Part shown: positions 9,609 through 19,614 of the stretch, in pieces
Position numbering within the stretch: the stretch's first letter is position 1
How the letters are laid out: each line of letters starts with the position of its first letter
DNA from: Acinetobacter sp. YWS30-1
Lineage (GTDB): Bacteria > Pseudomonadota > Gammaproteobacteria > Pseudomonadales > Moraxellaceae
Direction of reading: 5' to 3'
Assembly (NCBI RefSeq): GCF_033558715.1
Contig: NZ_CP114606.1
Location: 3,012,089-3,076,088, forward strand
Length of the DNA stretch: 64,000 nucleotides
Made by a program: the position numbers and the translations under genes
The notes under the pieces: model-generated
The model's database searches: none
What the model was told of the DNA's origin: nothing
Seen by the model: only the letters and a program-made list of their open reading frames with translations

Positions 9609-10904
9609 ATGTCCAATTGGTTTCCCAAGTGGCGCCCTTATGAGGGTAGTATCGATGCACGACCAGTAGGTACCGCAGAGTATTTACCGCCTGCCCAGAC
9701 CCTGATCTTGGGGGTACAACATGCCTTTGCCATGTTCGGTGCGACGGTACTGGCGCCATTTCTAATGGGTTTTGATCCCAATCTGGCCATTTTAATGTCG
9801 GGGATCTGTACCATCCTGTTCTTCCTGATCACGGGTGGTCGTGTACCAAGTTATCTGGGTTCAAGCTTTGCGTTCATTGGGGTAGTGATTGCGGCAACCG
9901 GTTATGCAGGTGCTGGCGGACTGAATCCCAATATTGGTGTCGCCGCTGGCGGGATTATTGCCTGTGGTGTGCTTTATGCCTTGATGGGTGTTCTGGTCAT
10001 GGCAACGGGAACCCGCTGGATTGAAAAATTGATGCCGCCTGTCGTGACCGGTGCGGTGGTGATGATTATTGGTCTGAACCTGGCCCCTGTGACTGTGAAA
10101 AACGTCATGGGCAATACCTTTAATATGTGGATGTCACTGGTGACCGTGCTGTGTATGGGTTCCATTGCGGTGTTTACCACAGGTCTGGTACAGCGTTTAT
10201 TGCTCTTGATCGGTTTATTGCTGGCTTACTTCATTTACTACATTTTAAGTAATGTAATGGGCTATGGGACTGCAATTGATTTTGCGCCCATTCAGCAAGC
10301 TGGCTGGTTTGGTGTTCCGAGCTTCCATGCACCTGTATTTGATACCAATGCCATGCTGATCATTGCGCCAATTGCCTTGATTCTGATTGCAGAAAACCTG
10401 GGACATATTAAAGCGGTGGGTGCCATGACCGGGGAAAATCTGGATCCGCATATTGGTAAAGCCTTTGTGGCAGACGGGATTGCTACTACTCTGGCAGGTG
10501 GTGTGGGCGCACCGGGTATGACCACCTATGGTGAGAACATCGGTGTGATGGCAGTTACCCGTGTCTATTCAACGATTATCTTTGCTGTTGCGGGTGTATT
10601 TGCGGTATTCCTCGGTTTATCACCGAAGTTTGGTGCGATTATTCATACCATTCCGACGGCGATTTTAACCGGTGCCTCTATTGTGGTCTTTGGTTTGATT
10701 ACTATTGCCGGTGCGAAAATCTGGATCGAAAATAAAGTCGACTTTTCACAGAACAAAAACCTGATGGTGGCAGCAGTAACGATTATTCTGGGTACGGGTG
10801 ACTTTGCCCTGACCTTCGGTAACTTTAACCTAGGTGGAATTGGTACAGCGACCTTTGCTGCACTGTTCCTGAACTGGTTCTTTAGCCTGGTCGATAAAAA
10901 ATAA
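9609..10904 (+). CDS. NCS2 (SLC23) family pyrimidine/uracil permease, RutG-like
   Basis: An inner-membrane nucleobase:proton symporter of about 431 residues with 12-14 hydrophobic segments. From memory it is strikingly close to E. coli RutG (shared blocks GVQHAFAMFGATVLAPFLMG, ITGGRVPSYLGSSFAF, IAENLGHIKAVGAMTG, YGENIGVMAVTRVYST). The QxxGxxH-like NCS2 region and the AENLG motif mark the substrate site. The reading frame opens at 9573, but ATG 9609 (MSNWFPKW) matches the N-terminal length of RutG and is preferred. No rut catabolic genes are nearby, so it may serve uracil salvage or import. A clear terminator follows. Confidence 0.9.
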   Translation: MSNWFPKWRPYEGSIDARPVGTAEYLPPAQTLILGVQHAFAMFGATVLAPFLMGFDPNLAILMSGICTILFFLITGGRVPSYLGSSFAFIGVVIAATGYAGAGGLNPNIGVAAGGIIACGVLYALMGVLVMATGTRWIEKLMPPVVTGAVVMIIGLNLAPVTVKNVMGNTFNMWMSLVTVLCMGSIAVFTTGLVQRLLLLIGLLLAYFIYYILSNVMGYGTAIDFAPIQQAGWFGVPSFHAPVFDTNAMLIIAPIALILIAENLGHIKAVGAMTGENLDPHIGKAFVADGIATTLAGGVGAPGMTTYGENIGVMAVTRVYSTIIFAVAGVFAVFLGLSPKFGAIIHTIPTAILTGASIVVFGLITIAGAKIWIENKVDFSQNKNLMVAAVTIILGTGDFALTFGNFNLGGIGTATFAALFLNWFFSLVDKK

Positions 10905-10924
10905 TGTGAAGACTTAAATTTTCA

Positions 10925-10948
10925 AGCAGCCTCCGGGCTGCTTTTTTT
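10925..10948 (+). terminator. Rho-independent terminator of the permease gene
   Basis: AGCAGCC, loop TCCG, GGCTGCT and a run of seven T, 20 nt after the stop. Confidence 0.85.
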
Positions 10949-10986
10949 ATATCGCAAGAATTGTTTAAATAGGCCTGATCTTTTAT

Positions 10987-11907
10987 ATGAGCATCCTGCC
11001 GATGCGTCTGGATTTTTTTGATTTACGTCTTTTTCTCAATATAGTCGACACAGGTAGTCTGACCAAAGGTGCTGAACGCTCTGCTATTTCCTTACAGGCA
11101 GCCAGTGAGCGGATTAAAAAGCTGGAACAGCAATATCAGGTCAGTCTGTTCAGCCGCCATTCTGCTGGGGTAAAAATGACTTTTGCGGGACAGGTCTTTG
11201 CTGAACATGCCCAAGCCCTGTTGCAACAGGGACAACAGTTGTCTCAAGCCATGGCCGGCTTTAGTGAAGGACTCAATTCCAATATCAGCTTATGGTGTAA
11301 CTCTTCAGCACAAAGTGAGTACCTTCCCCTATTATTGCCCCAGTATCTGGTGAATAATCCAAATATCCAGATCGACCTCAAAGAAGCAGAGAGCAATGAC
11401 ATCATTGCGGCTTTGGCGAGTGGTACTGCCAAGCTAGGACTTATTTCCAGCTTTTTTCCTGCACCACAATTACAGACTCTGGAATTTTCAGATGATCCTT
11501 TAGTGCTGATCTGCCCTGAACAGCATGATCTGGCAGCTAATCAGGCATTAACATTAGCAGACTGTCTGAGTTATCCCTTTGTTGGTCTGATGCAATATCA
11601 CTCTTTGCAGCAGTCGATTGAAACCCAGGCTCGCTTGCTGAACTGTGAAATTCAATACCGCTTACGCTTACCAAATTTTGCCGCCATTGCCCAGGTTGTG
11701 GCCAATGGTGTAGGTATCGCGATCATGCCAAAACGTGCTGCACAACGTTTGTCGAAGCTCTATGCATTTCAGCAAATCCAGCTGACAGGAGATTGGGCCA
11801 ACCGCAAGTTATTGTTAGCTGCAAAGAACTTTGATGAACTAAGCACGGCCTATCAGCACTTTAGCCAGTTCCTCATTTCTGCGGATGTACAAAAAATCCT
11901 GAATTAA
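10987..11907 (+). CDS. LysR-family transcriptional regulator
   Basis: A 306-residue regulator with an N-terminal winged helix-turn-helix (FDLRLFLNIVDTGSLTKGAE...ISLQAASERIKKLEQQ, about residues 9-55) and a periplasmic-binding-protein-like effector domain (ISLWCNSSAQSEYLPLLL...GVGIAIMPKRAA). It lies between the pyrimidine permease and a convergent TauE/SafE transporter, whose stop codon it overlaps by 4 nt. No divergent target gene is present, so the regulon is not obvious from context. Start ATG 10987; ATG 11002 is an alternative. Confidence 0.9.
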   Translation: MSILPMRLDFFDLRLFLNIVDTGSLTKGAERSAISLQAASERIKKLEQQYQVSLFSRHSAGVKMTFAGQVFAEHAQALLQQGQQLSQAMAGFSEGLNSNISLWCNSSAQSEYLPLLLPQYLVNNPNIQIDLKEAESNDIIAALASGTAKLGLISSFFPAPQLQTLEFSDDPLVLICPEQHDLAANQALTLADCLSYPFVGLMQYHSLQQSIETQARLLNCEIQYRLRLPNFAAIAQVVANGVGIAIMPKRAAQRLSKLYAFQQIQLTGDWANRKLLLAAKNFDELSTAYQHFSQFLISADVQKILN

Positions 11908-12641
11908 ATCCAGCCGAATTGATATAGCATCATATAGCTGCCTAAGGCGATCAGGCCGATAAAAAATACTGTCCGGAATTTCTGTTCAGGGATACGGGAA
12001 CGGATTTTCTTGCCGAACCACATCCCGATCAAAGCTGGAATCAGTGCAATCGCCGACATGGCATAATCAATCGGCATATCTTCCACCGGGTTTCGGTGCA
12101 GAAAAACTGCCAAACACACCGTTGAGGTAGTAAATACCAACCCTAAGGCCTGAACCAGATCATCACGTTTTAAATGCAGGGTTTGCAAATAAGGCACCAC
12201 TGGAATTACCACTACCCCAGTTGCCACGGTCAAGGCCCCCCCGAGATATCCCATAATCGGAGAAAGCCACTTTTCATGCGGGCTTAAATCTGGCATCCGT
12301 TTTGCCAGTAAACCATATAGGCCATATAGAGCAAGCATCCCGCCCAATAAAGCTTCACTATAAAATTCAGAATGACCTAAAGTCGGGAAAATACTCCAGA
12401 CTGAACCCACGATAATGCCTGCTAGCAACAGCCAGAAACGGCGAATCAGTTTCAGTACATGACCTTCGGCAAAAAGTTGCCAGAAATTGGTCAGCATCGA
12501 AGGTACTATCAGTAAAGTTGCTGCCTGAAATGGACTCATAAATATGGTCAGCAAACCCATGGACACCGCAGGCAAACCTAATCCAATGGTGCCTTTAATC
12601 AGACCAGCCGAAGCAAAAATAACAATAACAAAAGCAGTCAT
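11904..12641 (-). CDS. TSUP (TauE/SafE) family membrane transporter
   Basis: A 245-residue inner-membrane protein with about eight hydrophobic segments and the repeated glycine/proline-rich signatures of the sulfite exporter TauE/SafE family (GTIGLGLPAVSMGLL near residue 16; MGYLGGALTVATGVVVIPVV near residue 130). Members export or import organosulfur or anionic compounds; the substrate here cannot be predicted. It is convergent with and overlaps the LysR gene by 4 bp. Start ATG 12641. Confidence 0.87.
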   Translation of the reverse strand: MTAFVIVIFASAGLIKGTIGLGLPAVSMGLLTIFMSPFQAATLLIVPSMLTNFWQLFAEGHVLKLIRRFWLLLAGIIVGSVWSIFPTLGHSEFYSEALLGGMLALYGLYGLLAKRMPDLSPHEKWLSPIMGYLGGALTVATGVVVIPVVPYLQTLHLKRDDLVQALGLVFTTSTVCLAVFLHRNPVEDMPIDYAMSAIALIPALIGMWFGKKIRSRIPEQKFRTVFFIGLIALGSYMMLYQFGWI

Positions 12642-12714
12642 CTGATGACCCTAAATTGATTTAAGCCCATGCTATAGAAATCACGAATAGAGTAAAATCA
12701 GGGTTTTAAGAAGG

Positions 12715-12739
12715 AAGCCTCAAGTAAATATTGAGGCTT
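12715..12739 (-). terminator. Hairpin downstream of the chorismate mutase gene
   Basis: AAGCCTCAA, 7-nt loop, TTGAGGCTT. The minus-strand tail is TTCCTTCTT, so it is a weak or non-canonical terminator for the leftward transcript ending at 12798. Confidence 0.45.
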
Positions 12740-12797
12740 TAGATGGATGTGCTGAAACTCATCAGATTCATCAGCAAAAATCGGATTTAAAAGTCGT

Positions 12798-13085
12798 TTA
12801 AGGACGGAACTCTTTCAGTTCACGCTGAATGAAATACTGGAACATTTCCCGGTACAAATGCTCAATGAAGGCCTGATCCACGCCCTGCTGTTGTGCCAAG
12901 GCTTTGACATTTTCCACAATCTGCTCCATACGCTCCGGTGATTGCAGATCAGTTTCAGTTTTTTTAAAACGGGTGGTTTGATCAACATAAAATTGACGCG
13001 CAGCGATCAGCTCAACTAAAGCTGTATCAATGGCATCGATCTGTTGACGTGCATGTTGTAATGATTCAGCTTTGATTTTTTCCAT
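12798..13085 (-). CDS. Chorismate mutase (AroQ class)
   Basis: A 95-residue all-helical protein of the monofunctional AroQ family, which converts chorismate to prephenate (or acts as PchB-like isochorismate lyase). Typical features are the N-terminal helix with RQQIDAIDTALVELIAARQ, the K-rich second segment, and the C-terminal helix HLYREMFQYFIQRELKEF. It follows the 426-residue gene by 21 nt and is probably co-transcribed with it. Its context does not link it to aromatic amino-acid genes. Whether it is a mutase or a pyruvate lyase cannot be decided from sequence alone. Confidence 0.82.
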   Translation of the reverse strand: MEKIKAESLQHARQQIDAIDTALVELIAARQFYVDQTTRFKKTETDLQSPERMEQIVENVKALAQQQGVDQAFIEHLYREMFQYFIQRELKEFRP

Positions 13086-13106
13086 GTTTATTCAGTCACT
13101 TTCAGT

Positions 13107-14387
13107 TTAGTTATCACTCTTATACTTTTCTTCTAACACATTACTGAAAATACTTTCAATCATCCAGACACGATATAAGCTATTAAATGTATAACTTTGC
13201 CCATCAATACGCAGTTCCAGCACCGGTAAATTCGGCTGGGACTTCATTTCACATAAGGTGTCATTATCCTGCAACTTGGCCAGAACGTCTTCCTGGGTCA
13301 GTTCAGTAATATTCAGTTCCTGCTGCATACGCTTGAAATGCGCTGCATAAGACAGATCATAACCACGAGTCCAGACCGCTTCCAGAATCTGGTACATGGC
13401 TTCAATCCGCCGCTCTTCCGGACAGCTATAAAACAATTGCGCCATCGGCATCACGGCCTGCTCGGTTGGTCGGCAGAATGGGGTAAATTTGACTTCAGTC
13501 CGCTTGGATAAGCGTGTCGCCAGACTCCAGTCAAACCAGTCCCGTCCCTGATAAGACAGCGGATAGACATTCAACTGGATATTATAAAAATCAGCCAGCT
13601 CTTCCTTAATATAGGCCAGCAACAACCAGGAAATCGGATCTTCCAGAGCGATATACAAATCCAATTCAGGATCCATGGACTGGATTTCATTCAGCTCTTC
13701 GGCATCACTGATCAGATGCTCGCGCCATTCAATATGATTGATCAGGAAAATCGGGTTGCCGGTCAGTAATCTCTGCTGTTTCAGGCGACGGGTCAGACGT
13801 AACAGATCATCTACCGCCTGATACTGGCGTCCGCCAAACTGGAAATAACTGGCCAGAATCGGACTATGCTCAAAAATTCGTTCCGGAAAATTCTGCGGCG
13901 AATGATGACGGCTGGCCATCGCATATAAAGTGCGTAATTTTCCGTTCTGTTTTTGCCAGAGCATATGAAAGACATCTTCCAGCAAATACAGAAAATCCTG
14001 TCCGCGTAACGGTGTATTTCTCAGGATAGTTTCTGCCTGCTTTAAGGCTTCAGCTGTCGGTAATTCTGGGGTCTCATGAAAGCTGAAACGATGCTGTTTA
14101 GATAAAATTTTGGCATCATTCAGGCAATAGTGCTGCCATTCATCAAAAGACATCTGATTAGGCGGCTCAGCCCGCTGATCTGAAATGATGACTTTGAGTG
14201 GCTTCAGTTCCGGACTGAGAATTTCTTCCAGTTGCGGTAACTGTTGTACCGCCAGATAACTATAAACATCATCCAGTCTTAAATGGATGCTCAAGCCATC
14301 TTCAATAGATAACACCGTTTGACGAACTGGTTTCTGGTAAAACCAACTCGATCGGATTGGATCAAACCAACGGCGTAGCAGGGACAT
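13107..14387 (-). CDS. Tandem HCCA-isomerase/DsbA-like thioredoxin-fold protein, function unknown
   Basis: A 426-residue soluble protein. Two regions each resemble the DsbA/2-hydroxychromene-2-carboxylate isomerase (GST-kappa) fold: near residue 32, LSIHLRLDDVYSYLAVQQLP, matching the family's SPYSYLA...QLP strand-helix; and near residue 238, LDLYIALEDPISWLLLAYI, followed by VKFTPFCRPTEQAVMPMAQL and LYRVWMIESI. There is no CxxC, so thiol oxidoreductase activity is unlikely, and no signal peptide, so it should be cytoplasmic. It is upstream of and probably co-transcribed with the chorismate mutase gene. The fold assignment is inference from motif shape; the biochemical role is unknown. Confidence 0.8.
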   Translation of the reverse strand: MSLLRRWFDPIRSSWFYQKPVRQTVLSIEDGLSIHLRLDDVYSYLAVQQLPQLEEILSPELKPLKVIISDQRAEPPNQMSFDEWQHYCLNDAKILSKQHRFSFHETPELPTAEALKQAETILRNTPLRGQDFLYLLEDVFHMLWQKQNGKLRTLYAMASRHHSPQNFPERIFEHSPILASYFQFGGRQYQAVDDLLRLTRRLKQQRLLTGNPIFLINHIEWREHLISDAEELNEIQSMDPELDLYIALEDPISWLLLAYIKEELADFYNIQLNVYPLSYQGRDWFDWSLATRLSKRTEVKFTPFCRPTEQAVMPMAQLFYSCPEERRIEAMYQILEAVWTRGYDLSYAAHFKRMQQELNITELTQEDVLAKLQDNDTLCEMKSQPNLPVLELRIDGQSYTFNSLYRVWMIESIFSNVLEEKYKSDN

Positions 14388-14446
14388 GAGAGGTGCCTCG
14401 AAAAGATTTTGTCATGCCAGCCCTTGCCAGCAGGATCGTTTTATTC

Positions 14447-14510
14447 AACATCCTATTATGAGGATGTTTATGACCTGATATAAGTCTTGTGCAAAACTTA
14501 TATCAAGTCA
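14447..14510 (-). repeat. Two consecutive hairpins downstream of the short-type ilvD
   Basis: First: TGACCTGATATAAGT (14471-14485) and ACTTATATCAAGTCA (14496-14510), 15-nt arms with one mismatch that becomes a U-G pair in the minus-strand RNA; the loop itself can pair TTG/CAA. Second: AACATCCT, 6-nt loop, AGGATGTT (14447-14468). Neither has a T-run, so they are not canonical terminators. They could stabilise the 3' end of the ilvD message. Confidence 0.6.
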
Positions 14511-14539
14511 GCAACAAATGTTCAATGTTTTCTAGGACT

Positions 14540-16225
14540 TTAGATTTCAAGATTTAGGTCAGTCACGGCCCCGGTCTCCGCCCCAGAGGTCAGTTTGGCG
14601 AATTTCGCCAGTGCCCCGTGAGTGTAATTCGGTTTCGGTTTCACCCAGGCCGCCTGACGTGCAGCAAGCTCTTCATCCGAAATATGCCAGGTCATTTCAC
14701 GGGTTTCCGCATTAATGGAAATTTCATCGCCATTTTGCACCAGACCAATCGGGCCACCCTCATAGGCTTCCGGTGTGACATGACCAATCACAAAACCATG
14801 ACTTCCGCCTGAGAAACGGCCATCAGTAATCAGTGCGACTGAATCCCCCAGACCTTTACCAATAATAGCAGAAGTCGGTTTTAGCATTTCCGGCATGCCC
14901 GGTCCACCTTTAGGACCTACACCGCGAATCACGACTACCTCACCTGGCTGAACTTCGCCATCCAGAATCCCGCGCATCGCACCCTGTTCGCCTTCAAACA
15001 CGCGGGCCGGTCCTTTGAAATATAGACCTTCTTTACCGGTAATTTTGGCCACAGCCCCATTCGGTGACAGGTTGCCTTTCATAATGATCAGATGCGAGTC
15101 TTTTTTCACAGGTTGGTCGAATGGCAAAATAATCTGCTGGTCTTCAGGATAATCTTCTACATCTGCCAGGTTTTCTGCCAGTGTTTTTCCGGTCACAGTC
15201 AGGCAGGAACCATCTAGCATGCCAGCATCCAGCATGCGTTTCATCAATGGCTGGATCCCACCAATGGCAATCAGTTCCGACATTAGATATTTACCGGATG
15301 GACGGACATCGGCGACTACAGGAATTTCTTTACCAATTCGTACAAAGTCATCTAGGCTCAGCTCAACACCCGCTGTATGCGCCATGGCTAACAGATGCAG
15401 CACTCCATTGGTTGATCCACCCAATGCAATCAATACTTTAATTGAATTTTCAAAAGCCGCTTTGGTCATGATGTCACGTGGCTTGATATCCAGACGCAGT
15501 AGATTCATCACTGCTTCACCAGCACGGGCACAGTCAATCTGCTTGTCTTCAGACACCGCTTCCTGTGCGGATGAGCCTGGCAGGCTCATGCCGAGAGCTT
15601 CAATCGCAGAGGCCATAGAATTGGCGGTATACATCCCCCCACAAGAACCCGGCCCTGGCAAAGACACTTCTTCAATATGTTTCACCTGAATCGCATTAAT
15701 TTCGCCTTTGGCATGCTGACCCACCGCTTCAAATACCGAAATCATGTCGGTATGCCCTTCACCCGGCTTGATGGTGCCACCATAAATAAACAGACCTGGA
15801 CGGTTTAAACGTGCCAAGCCCATGATGCAGCCCGGCATGTTTTTGTCACAACCGCCAATGGCAATCACGCCATCATAGGCCTGACAACCGACCACCGCTT
15901 CAATCGAATCGGCAATAATTTCACGCGACAGCAAGGAGTATTTCATCCCCTCAGTTCCGTTGGAGATCCCGTCGGAAATAGTGATGGTATTGAAGATAAT
16001 GCCCTTACCACCAGCAGCATTCACGCCCTGCTCGACTGTACGTGCCAGGCCATCAATATGCATATTGCAAGGGGTCACATTGGCCCAGGTCGACGCGATC
16101 CCGATAAACGGACGAGTAAAGTCTTCATCCTGAAAACCGGTGGCACGCATCATGGATCGGGCCGGTGCATTTTCGATGCCTTCATAGACGGGAGCAGAAT
16201 GTTCTCGGATATTGTCTTTACTCAT
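14540..16225 (-). CDS. ilvD: Dihydroxy-acid dehydratase, short (about 560-residue) type
   Basis: A dehydratase of the IlvD/Edd family, converting 2,3-dihydroxy-3-methylbutanoate (or -pentanoate) to the 2-keto acid for valine, isoleucine and leucine. The 561 residues contain the Fe-S ligand motifs [10 protein letters not shown] near residue 125 and [14 protein letters not shown] near residue 193, the [11 protein letters not shown] block, and [18 protein letters not shown] near residue 470. Start ATG 16225 has AGGACG upstream. It belongs to the shorter subfamily typical of plants, cyanobacteria and many aerobes, unlike its neighbour, which is E. coli-type. The two may be functionally redundant, or this one may act on another sugar acid. 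Confidence 0.93.
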   Translation of the reverse strand: MSKDNIREHSAPVYEGIENAPARSMMRATGFQDEDFTRPFIGIASTWANVTPCNMHIDGLARTVEQGVNAAGGKGIIFNTITISDGISNGTEGMKYSLLSREIIADSIEAVVGCQAYDGVIAIGGCDKNMPGCIMGLARLNRPGLFIYGGTIKPGEGHTDMISVFEAVGQHAKGEINAIQVKHIEEVSLPGPGSCGGMYTANSMASAIEALGMSLPGSSAQEAVSEDKQIDCARAGEAVMNLLRLDIKPRDIMTKAAFENSIKVLIALGGSTNGVLHLLAMAHTAGVELSLDDFVRIGKEIPVVADVRPSGKYLMSELIAIGGIQPLMKRMLDAGMLDGSCLTVTGKTLAENLADVEDYPEDQQIILPFDQPVKKDSHLIIMKGNLSPNGAVAKITGKEGLYFKGPARVFEGEQGAMRGILDGEVQPGEVVVIRGVGPKGGPGMPEMLKPTSAIIGKGLGDSVALITDGRFSGGSHGFVIGHVTPEAYEGGPIGLVQNGDEISINAETREMTWHISDEELAARQAAWVKPKPNYTHGALAKFAKLTSGAETGAVTDLNLEI

Positions 16226-16370
16226 TTTAATCGTCCTGGATGTAATTCTTGTGAAGCTTAAAAGCTGTCTAGGTTTTATTCGATTGTATAGAAAGCGATC
16301 TTTAGATAAAAGTAAGACTCTGTGTATCTGATTCGGTTATTTGAGGCAGTGCAATTATTAAAAATAAAAA

Positions 16371-16395
16371 AGCACCCCATCTGGAGTGCTTTTTT
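16371..16395 (-). terminator. Terminator of the long-type ilvD
   Basis: In the minus-strand RNA AGCACUCC, loop AGAU, GGGGUGCU pairs fully (one U-G) and is followed by a U-rich run. It sits 20-45 nt after the stop of the 609-residue ilvD. Confidence 0.8.
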
Positions 16396-16414
16396 GCGCT
16401 ATAAAATTTACAGC

Positions 16415-18244
16415 TTAGATTTCACGTACCGCTCCTTTTGCAGCACTTGTGGTATGCATGGCATAAGCTTTCAAAGCTTTAGAAATCTTACGTGGACGGT
16501 CTTCTACTGGATACCAGCCTTTTTCATCTTGAGCAGCACGACGAGCGGCCATAGTCGCATCATCCACAGCTAGGTGAATGGTACGGTTTGGAATATCGAT
16601 TTCGATACGGTCGCCATCTTCAACCAGACCAATAGCACCACCTTCAGCCGCTTCCGGAGAAACGTGACCAATCGACAGACCTGAAGAACCACCAGAGAAA
16701 CGGCCGTCAGTCAGAAGTGCGCACTCTTTACCAAGACCTTTAGATTTCAGGTAGCTGGTTGGGTACAGCATTTCCTGCATACCAGGGCCACCACGTGGAC
16801 CTTCGTAACGAATCACAACTACATCACCTGCTGTGATTTTACCACCCAGAATCGCGTCTACCGCAGAATCCTGGCTTTCAAATACACGTGCAGTACCGTT
16901 AAATTTCAGGATTGATTCATCTACACCGGCAGTTTTGACGATACAGCCATCAAGTGCGATGTTGCCATAAAGTACAGCCAGACCACCGTCTTTAGAGAAA
17001 GCATGTTCTGCATTACGGATCACACCATTTTCACGGTCGCCGTCCAGACGTGAGTAGTAACGATCTTGTGAGAATGCAGTTTGAGTCGGTACACCGCCTG
17101 GTGCTGATTTAAAGAATTTATATACTTCTTCATCTTCAGTACGGATGATGTCCCACTTGTCCAAAGCATCTTTGAGGGTTGCTTCGTGAACCGTACCGAC
17201 AGAGGTATCTAACAGGCCTGCACGATCCAGCTCGCCGAGGATCGACATGATCCCGCCGGCACGATGCACGTCTTCCATGTGCACGTCATTTTTCGCAGGA
17301 GCCACTTTACATAGTACTGGTACTTTACGAGACAGACGGTCAATGTCATCCATAGTGAAGTCCACACCCGCTTCGTTTGCAGCAGCTAATAAGTGCAGAA
17401 CAGTATTGGTTGAACCACCCATTGCGATATCCAAAGTCATGGCATTTTCATACGAAGCTTTAGTCACCATTGAACGTGGTAATACGCTATAATCGTCTTG
17501 TTCATAATGACGTTTTGCCAGTTCAACAATGAGAGAACCAGCGCGTTCGAACAGTTTTTTACGGTTCGCATGAGTTGCCAAAGTTGAACCGTTACCTGGA
17601 AGTGATAGACCCAATGCTTCAGTCAAACAGTTCATTGAGTTCGCAGTGAACATGCCTGAACATGAACCACAGGTTGGGCATGCAGAACGTTCGTATTCCG
17701 CAACTTCTTCATCAGTATAGTTATCATCTGCAGCGACGATCATCGCATCGATCAGGTCGATCGCTTTGTCATTACCACGGATTTTTACTTTACCGGCTTC
17801 CATCGGACCGCCAGACACGAAGACCACTGGAATGTTCAGACGCATTGCTGCCATCAACATCCCCGGAGTGATCTTGTCACAGTTCGAGATACACACCATG
17901 GCATCGGCACAGTGTGCGCTGACCATATATTCTACCGAGTCAGCAATCAGGTCGCGTGAAGGCAGTGAATACAACATACCGTCATGACCCATCGCAATGC
18001 CGTCATCAACAGCAATGGTATTGAATTCTTTTGCTACACCGCCTGCCTGTTCAATCTGACGTGCCACGAGCTGGCCTAGATCTTTAAGGTGAACATGACC
18101 CGGTACAAACTGGGTGAATGAGTTCACCACTGCAATAATCGGTTTACCGAAGTCTTCATCCTTCATCCCAGTTGCGCGCCATAAGCCACGCGCACCCGCC
18201 ATGTTTCTTCCGTGTGTCGATGTTTTTGAACGATAGTCAGGCAT
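16415..18244 (-). CDS. ilvD: Dihydroxy-acid dehydratase, long (E. coli) type
   Basis: Third step of branched-chain amino-acid synthesis. The 609 residues align from memory with E. coli IlvD almost throughout: [20 protein letters not shown] at the N-terminus, [10 protein letters not shown] near residue 123, [18 protein letters not shown] near residue 195 (cluster cysteines), [13 protein letters not shown], and [17 protein letters not shown] near residue 510. It has its own terminator at 16371-16395, so it is not co-transcribed with the short-type ilvD that follows 190 nt later. Upstream lies a 407-nt gap shared with divergent fmt. Confidence 0.97.
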   Translation of the reverse strand: MPDYRSKTSTHGRNMAGARGLWRATGMKDEDFGKPIIAVVNSFTQFVPGHVHLKDLGQLVARQIEQAGGVAKEFNTIAVDDGIAMGHDGMLYSLPSRDLIADSVEYMVSAHCADAMVCISNCDKITPGMLMAAMRLNIPVVFVSGGPMEAGKVKIRGNDKAIDLIDAMIVAADDNYTDEEVAEYERSACPTCGSCSGMFTANSMNCLTEALGLSLPGNGSTLATHANRKKLFERAGSLIVELAKRHYEQDDYSVLPRSMVTKASYENAMTLDIAMGGSTNTVLHLLAAANEAGVDFTMDDIDRLSRKVPVLCKVAPAKNDVHMEDVHRAGGIMSILGELDRAGLLDTSVGTVHEATLKDALDKWDIIRTEDEEVYKFFKSAPGGVPTQTAFSQDRYYSRLDGDRENGVIRNAEHAFSKDGGLAVLYGNIALDGCIVKTAGVDESILKFNGTARVFESQDSAVDAILGGKITAGDVVVIRYEGPRGGPGMQEMLYPTSYLKSKGLGKECALLTDGRFSGGSSGLSIGHVSPEAAEGGAIGLVEDGDRIEIDIPNRTIHLAVDDATMAARRAAQDEKGWYPVEDRPRKISKALKAYAMHTTSAAKGAVREI

Positions 18245-18651
18245 TTTATATTTCCAACAAAGTTTGAGCTTGAAATGAACCGAAAAAGGTTCACTCTGGC
18301 TAGATCATACTGACAATGAGCTTAAATCAGTCGAATGTTAGACCTATCATACTACAAGCCATTGTTTTACAAGATGACCTATTCGTTGTAGATGCAGACA
18401 AAAATGTCTATAGAGAGGTCTCGGTGAGCTGACAATAAAAATCTCTTAATAAAGCTACTATACCGCCATCATGGATCGGACAATACAAAACTTTCATGAA
18501 TAATTTTTAGAATTTGCATGAGTTTTTTTTATATAAAATTTAATTAAAAGTAGGAATCTATAATCGCTGTAACAGTTAAGTGCATTGTAGATTAGGCGGC
18601 CATTTGGCTTTTAGCTTATAATAGCTGCCAAGTTTATTTGGAATTTCATGT
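18245..18651. other. Intergenic gap between divergent ilvD and fmt
   Basis: About 407 nt without a credible gene. It must hold both promoters. A TATAAT at 18617-18622, about 30 nt before the fmt start, is a possible -10 for fmt, but no good -35 is visible. A small palindrome AGACA-AAAA-TGTCT lies near 18396-18410. I see no isoleucine/valine/leucine-rich leader peptide. Confidence 0.4.
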
Positions 18652-19614
18652 GTGAAAATCATATTTGCAGGCACACCAGAATTTGCAGCAACTGCATTGG
18701 CTGCGCTTCTCAAAACCGATCATGAAATTGTGGCGGTCTATACTCAGCCGGACCGTAAAGCCGGTCGTGGTCAGAAACTTACCGCTTCTGCTGTGAAACA
18801 GCTGGCGCTTGAACATGACATTCCGGTATATCAGCCACTTCATTTCAAGTCTTCAACTGAAGAAGGTCTTGCTGCTCAGGCTGAGTTAAAAGCGTTGAAT
18901 GCTGATGTGATGGTTGTAGCTGCCTATGGTCTGATTTTGCCGCAAGTGGTTCTGGATACGCCTAAATATGGTTGCCTGAATATTCATGGTTCACTGCTGC
19001 CACGCTGGCGTGGTGCTGCGCCGATCCAACGTGCAATTGCAACAGGTGATCACGAAACTGGCGTGACCATCATGAAAATGGCTGCCGGGCTGGATACTGG
19101 TGACATGATGTATAAAACCTTATGTCCAATTACTGCAGAAGATACCTCAGCCAGCCTGCATGATAAACTAGCTGCTCAAGGTGCTGAAGCAATTGTAGCG
19201 GTACTGGAATCTGAAGAAAAATTACAACAGTATTTAGCTGCCCGGGAAGTGCAGGACGAAGAACTTACCGTCTATGCTCATAAGCTGTCTAAGGCAGAAG
19301 CCCGAATTGACTGGAGCTGTACTGCCTCTAATATTGACCGTAATATCCGTGCCTTTAATCCTTGGCCAGTCGCTTTTATTCCTCTGGATGAAAATAACAA
19401 CCTGCGGGTTTGGGGTTCGGTACTTTCAGAAAAAAATGCACACTGTCATGTCGCTGGCACGATTCTAGCGATTGATAAACAGGGTGTACATGTGGCCTGT
19501 GGTGATGAAAAAGCAGTGTGTCTCACTTCACTACAATGGCCGGGCGGCAAACCGCTCAATCCGGTACAAATTAACCAGACCCAAAAATTACATGTAGGAC
19601 AATTATTGGCATGA
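18652..19614 (+). CDS. fmt: Methionyl-tRNA formyltransferase
   Basis: Formylates initiator Met-tRNA using 10-formyltetrahydrofolate. The 320 residues start with GTG ([13 protein letters not shown], the canonical Fmt N-terminus, which fixes the start despite an out-of-frame ATG 4 nt upstream). The formyltransferase domain carries [18 protein letters not shown] near residue 110 with the catalytic Asn/His region (NIHGS) and the Asp of AGLDTGDMM; a C-terminal OB-like domain follows from about residue 205. The stop overlaps the rsmB start by 4 nt (ATGA), so the two are translationally coupled. def is not in the window. Confidence 0.97.
   Translation: MKIIFAGTPEFAATALAALLKTDHEIVAVYTQPDRKAGRGQKLTASAVKQLALEHDIPVYQPLHFKSSTEEGLAAQAELKALNADVMVVAAYGLILPQVVLDTPKYGCLNIHGSLLPRWRGAAPIQRAIATGDHETGVTIMKMAAGLDTGDMMYKTLCPITAEDTSASLHDKLAAQGAEAIVAVLESEEKLQQYLAAREVQDEELTVYAHKLSKAEARIDWSCTASNIDRNIRAFNPWPVAFIPLDENNNLRVWGSVLSEKNAHCHVAGTILAIDKQGVHVACGDEKAVCLTSLQWPGGKPLNPVQINQTQKLHVGQLLA

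Noticed and set aside
15219..15689. 156-residue frame opposite ilvD
   Set aside because: Antisense shadow of a conserved dehydratase; composition is a mirror of its codons.
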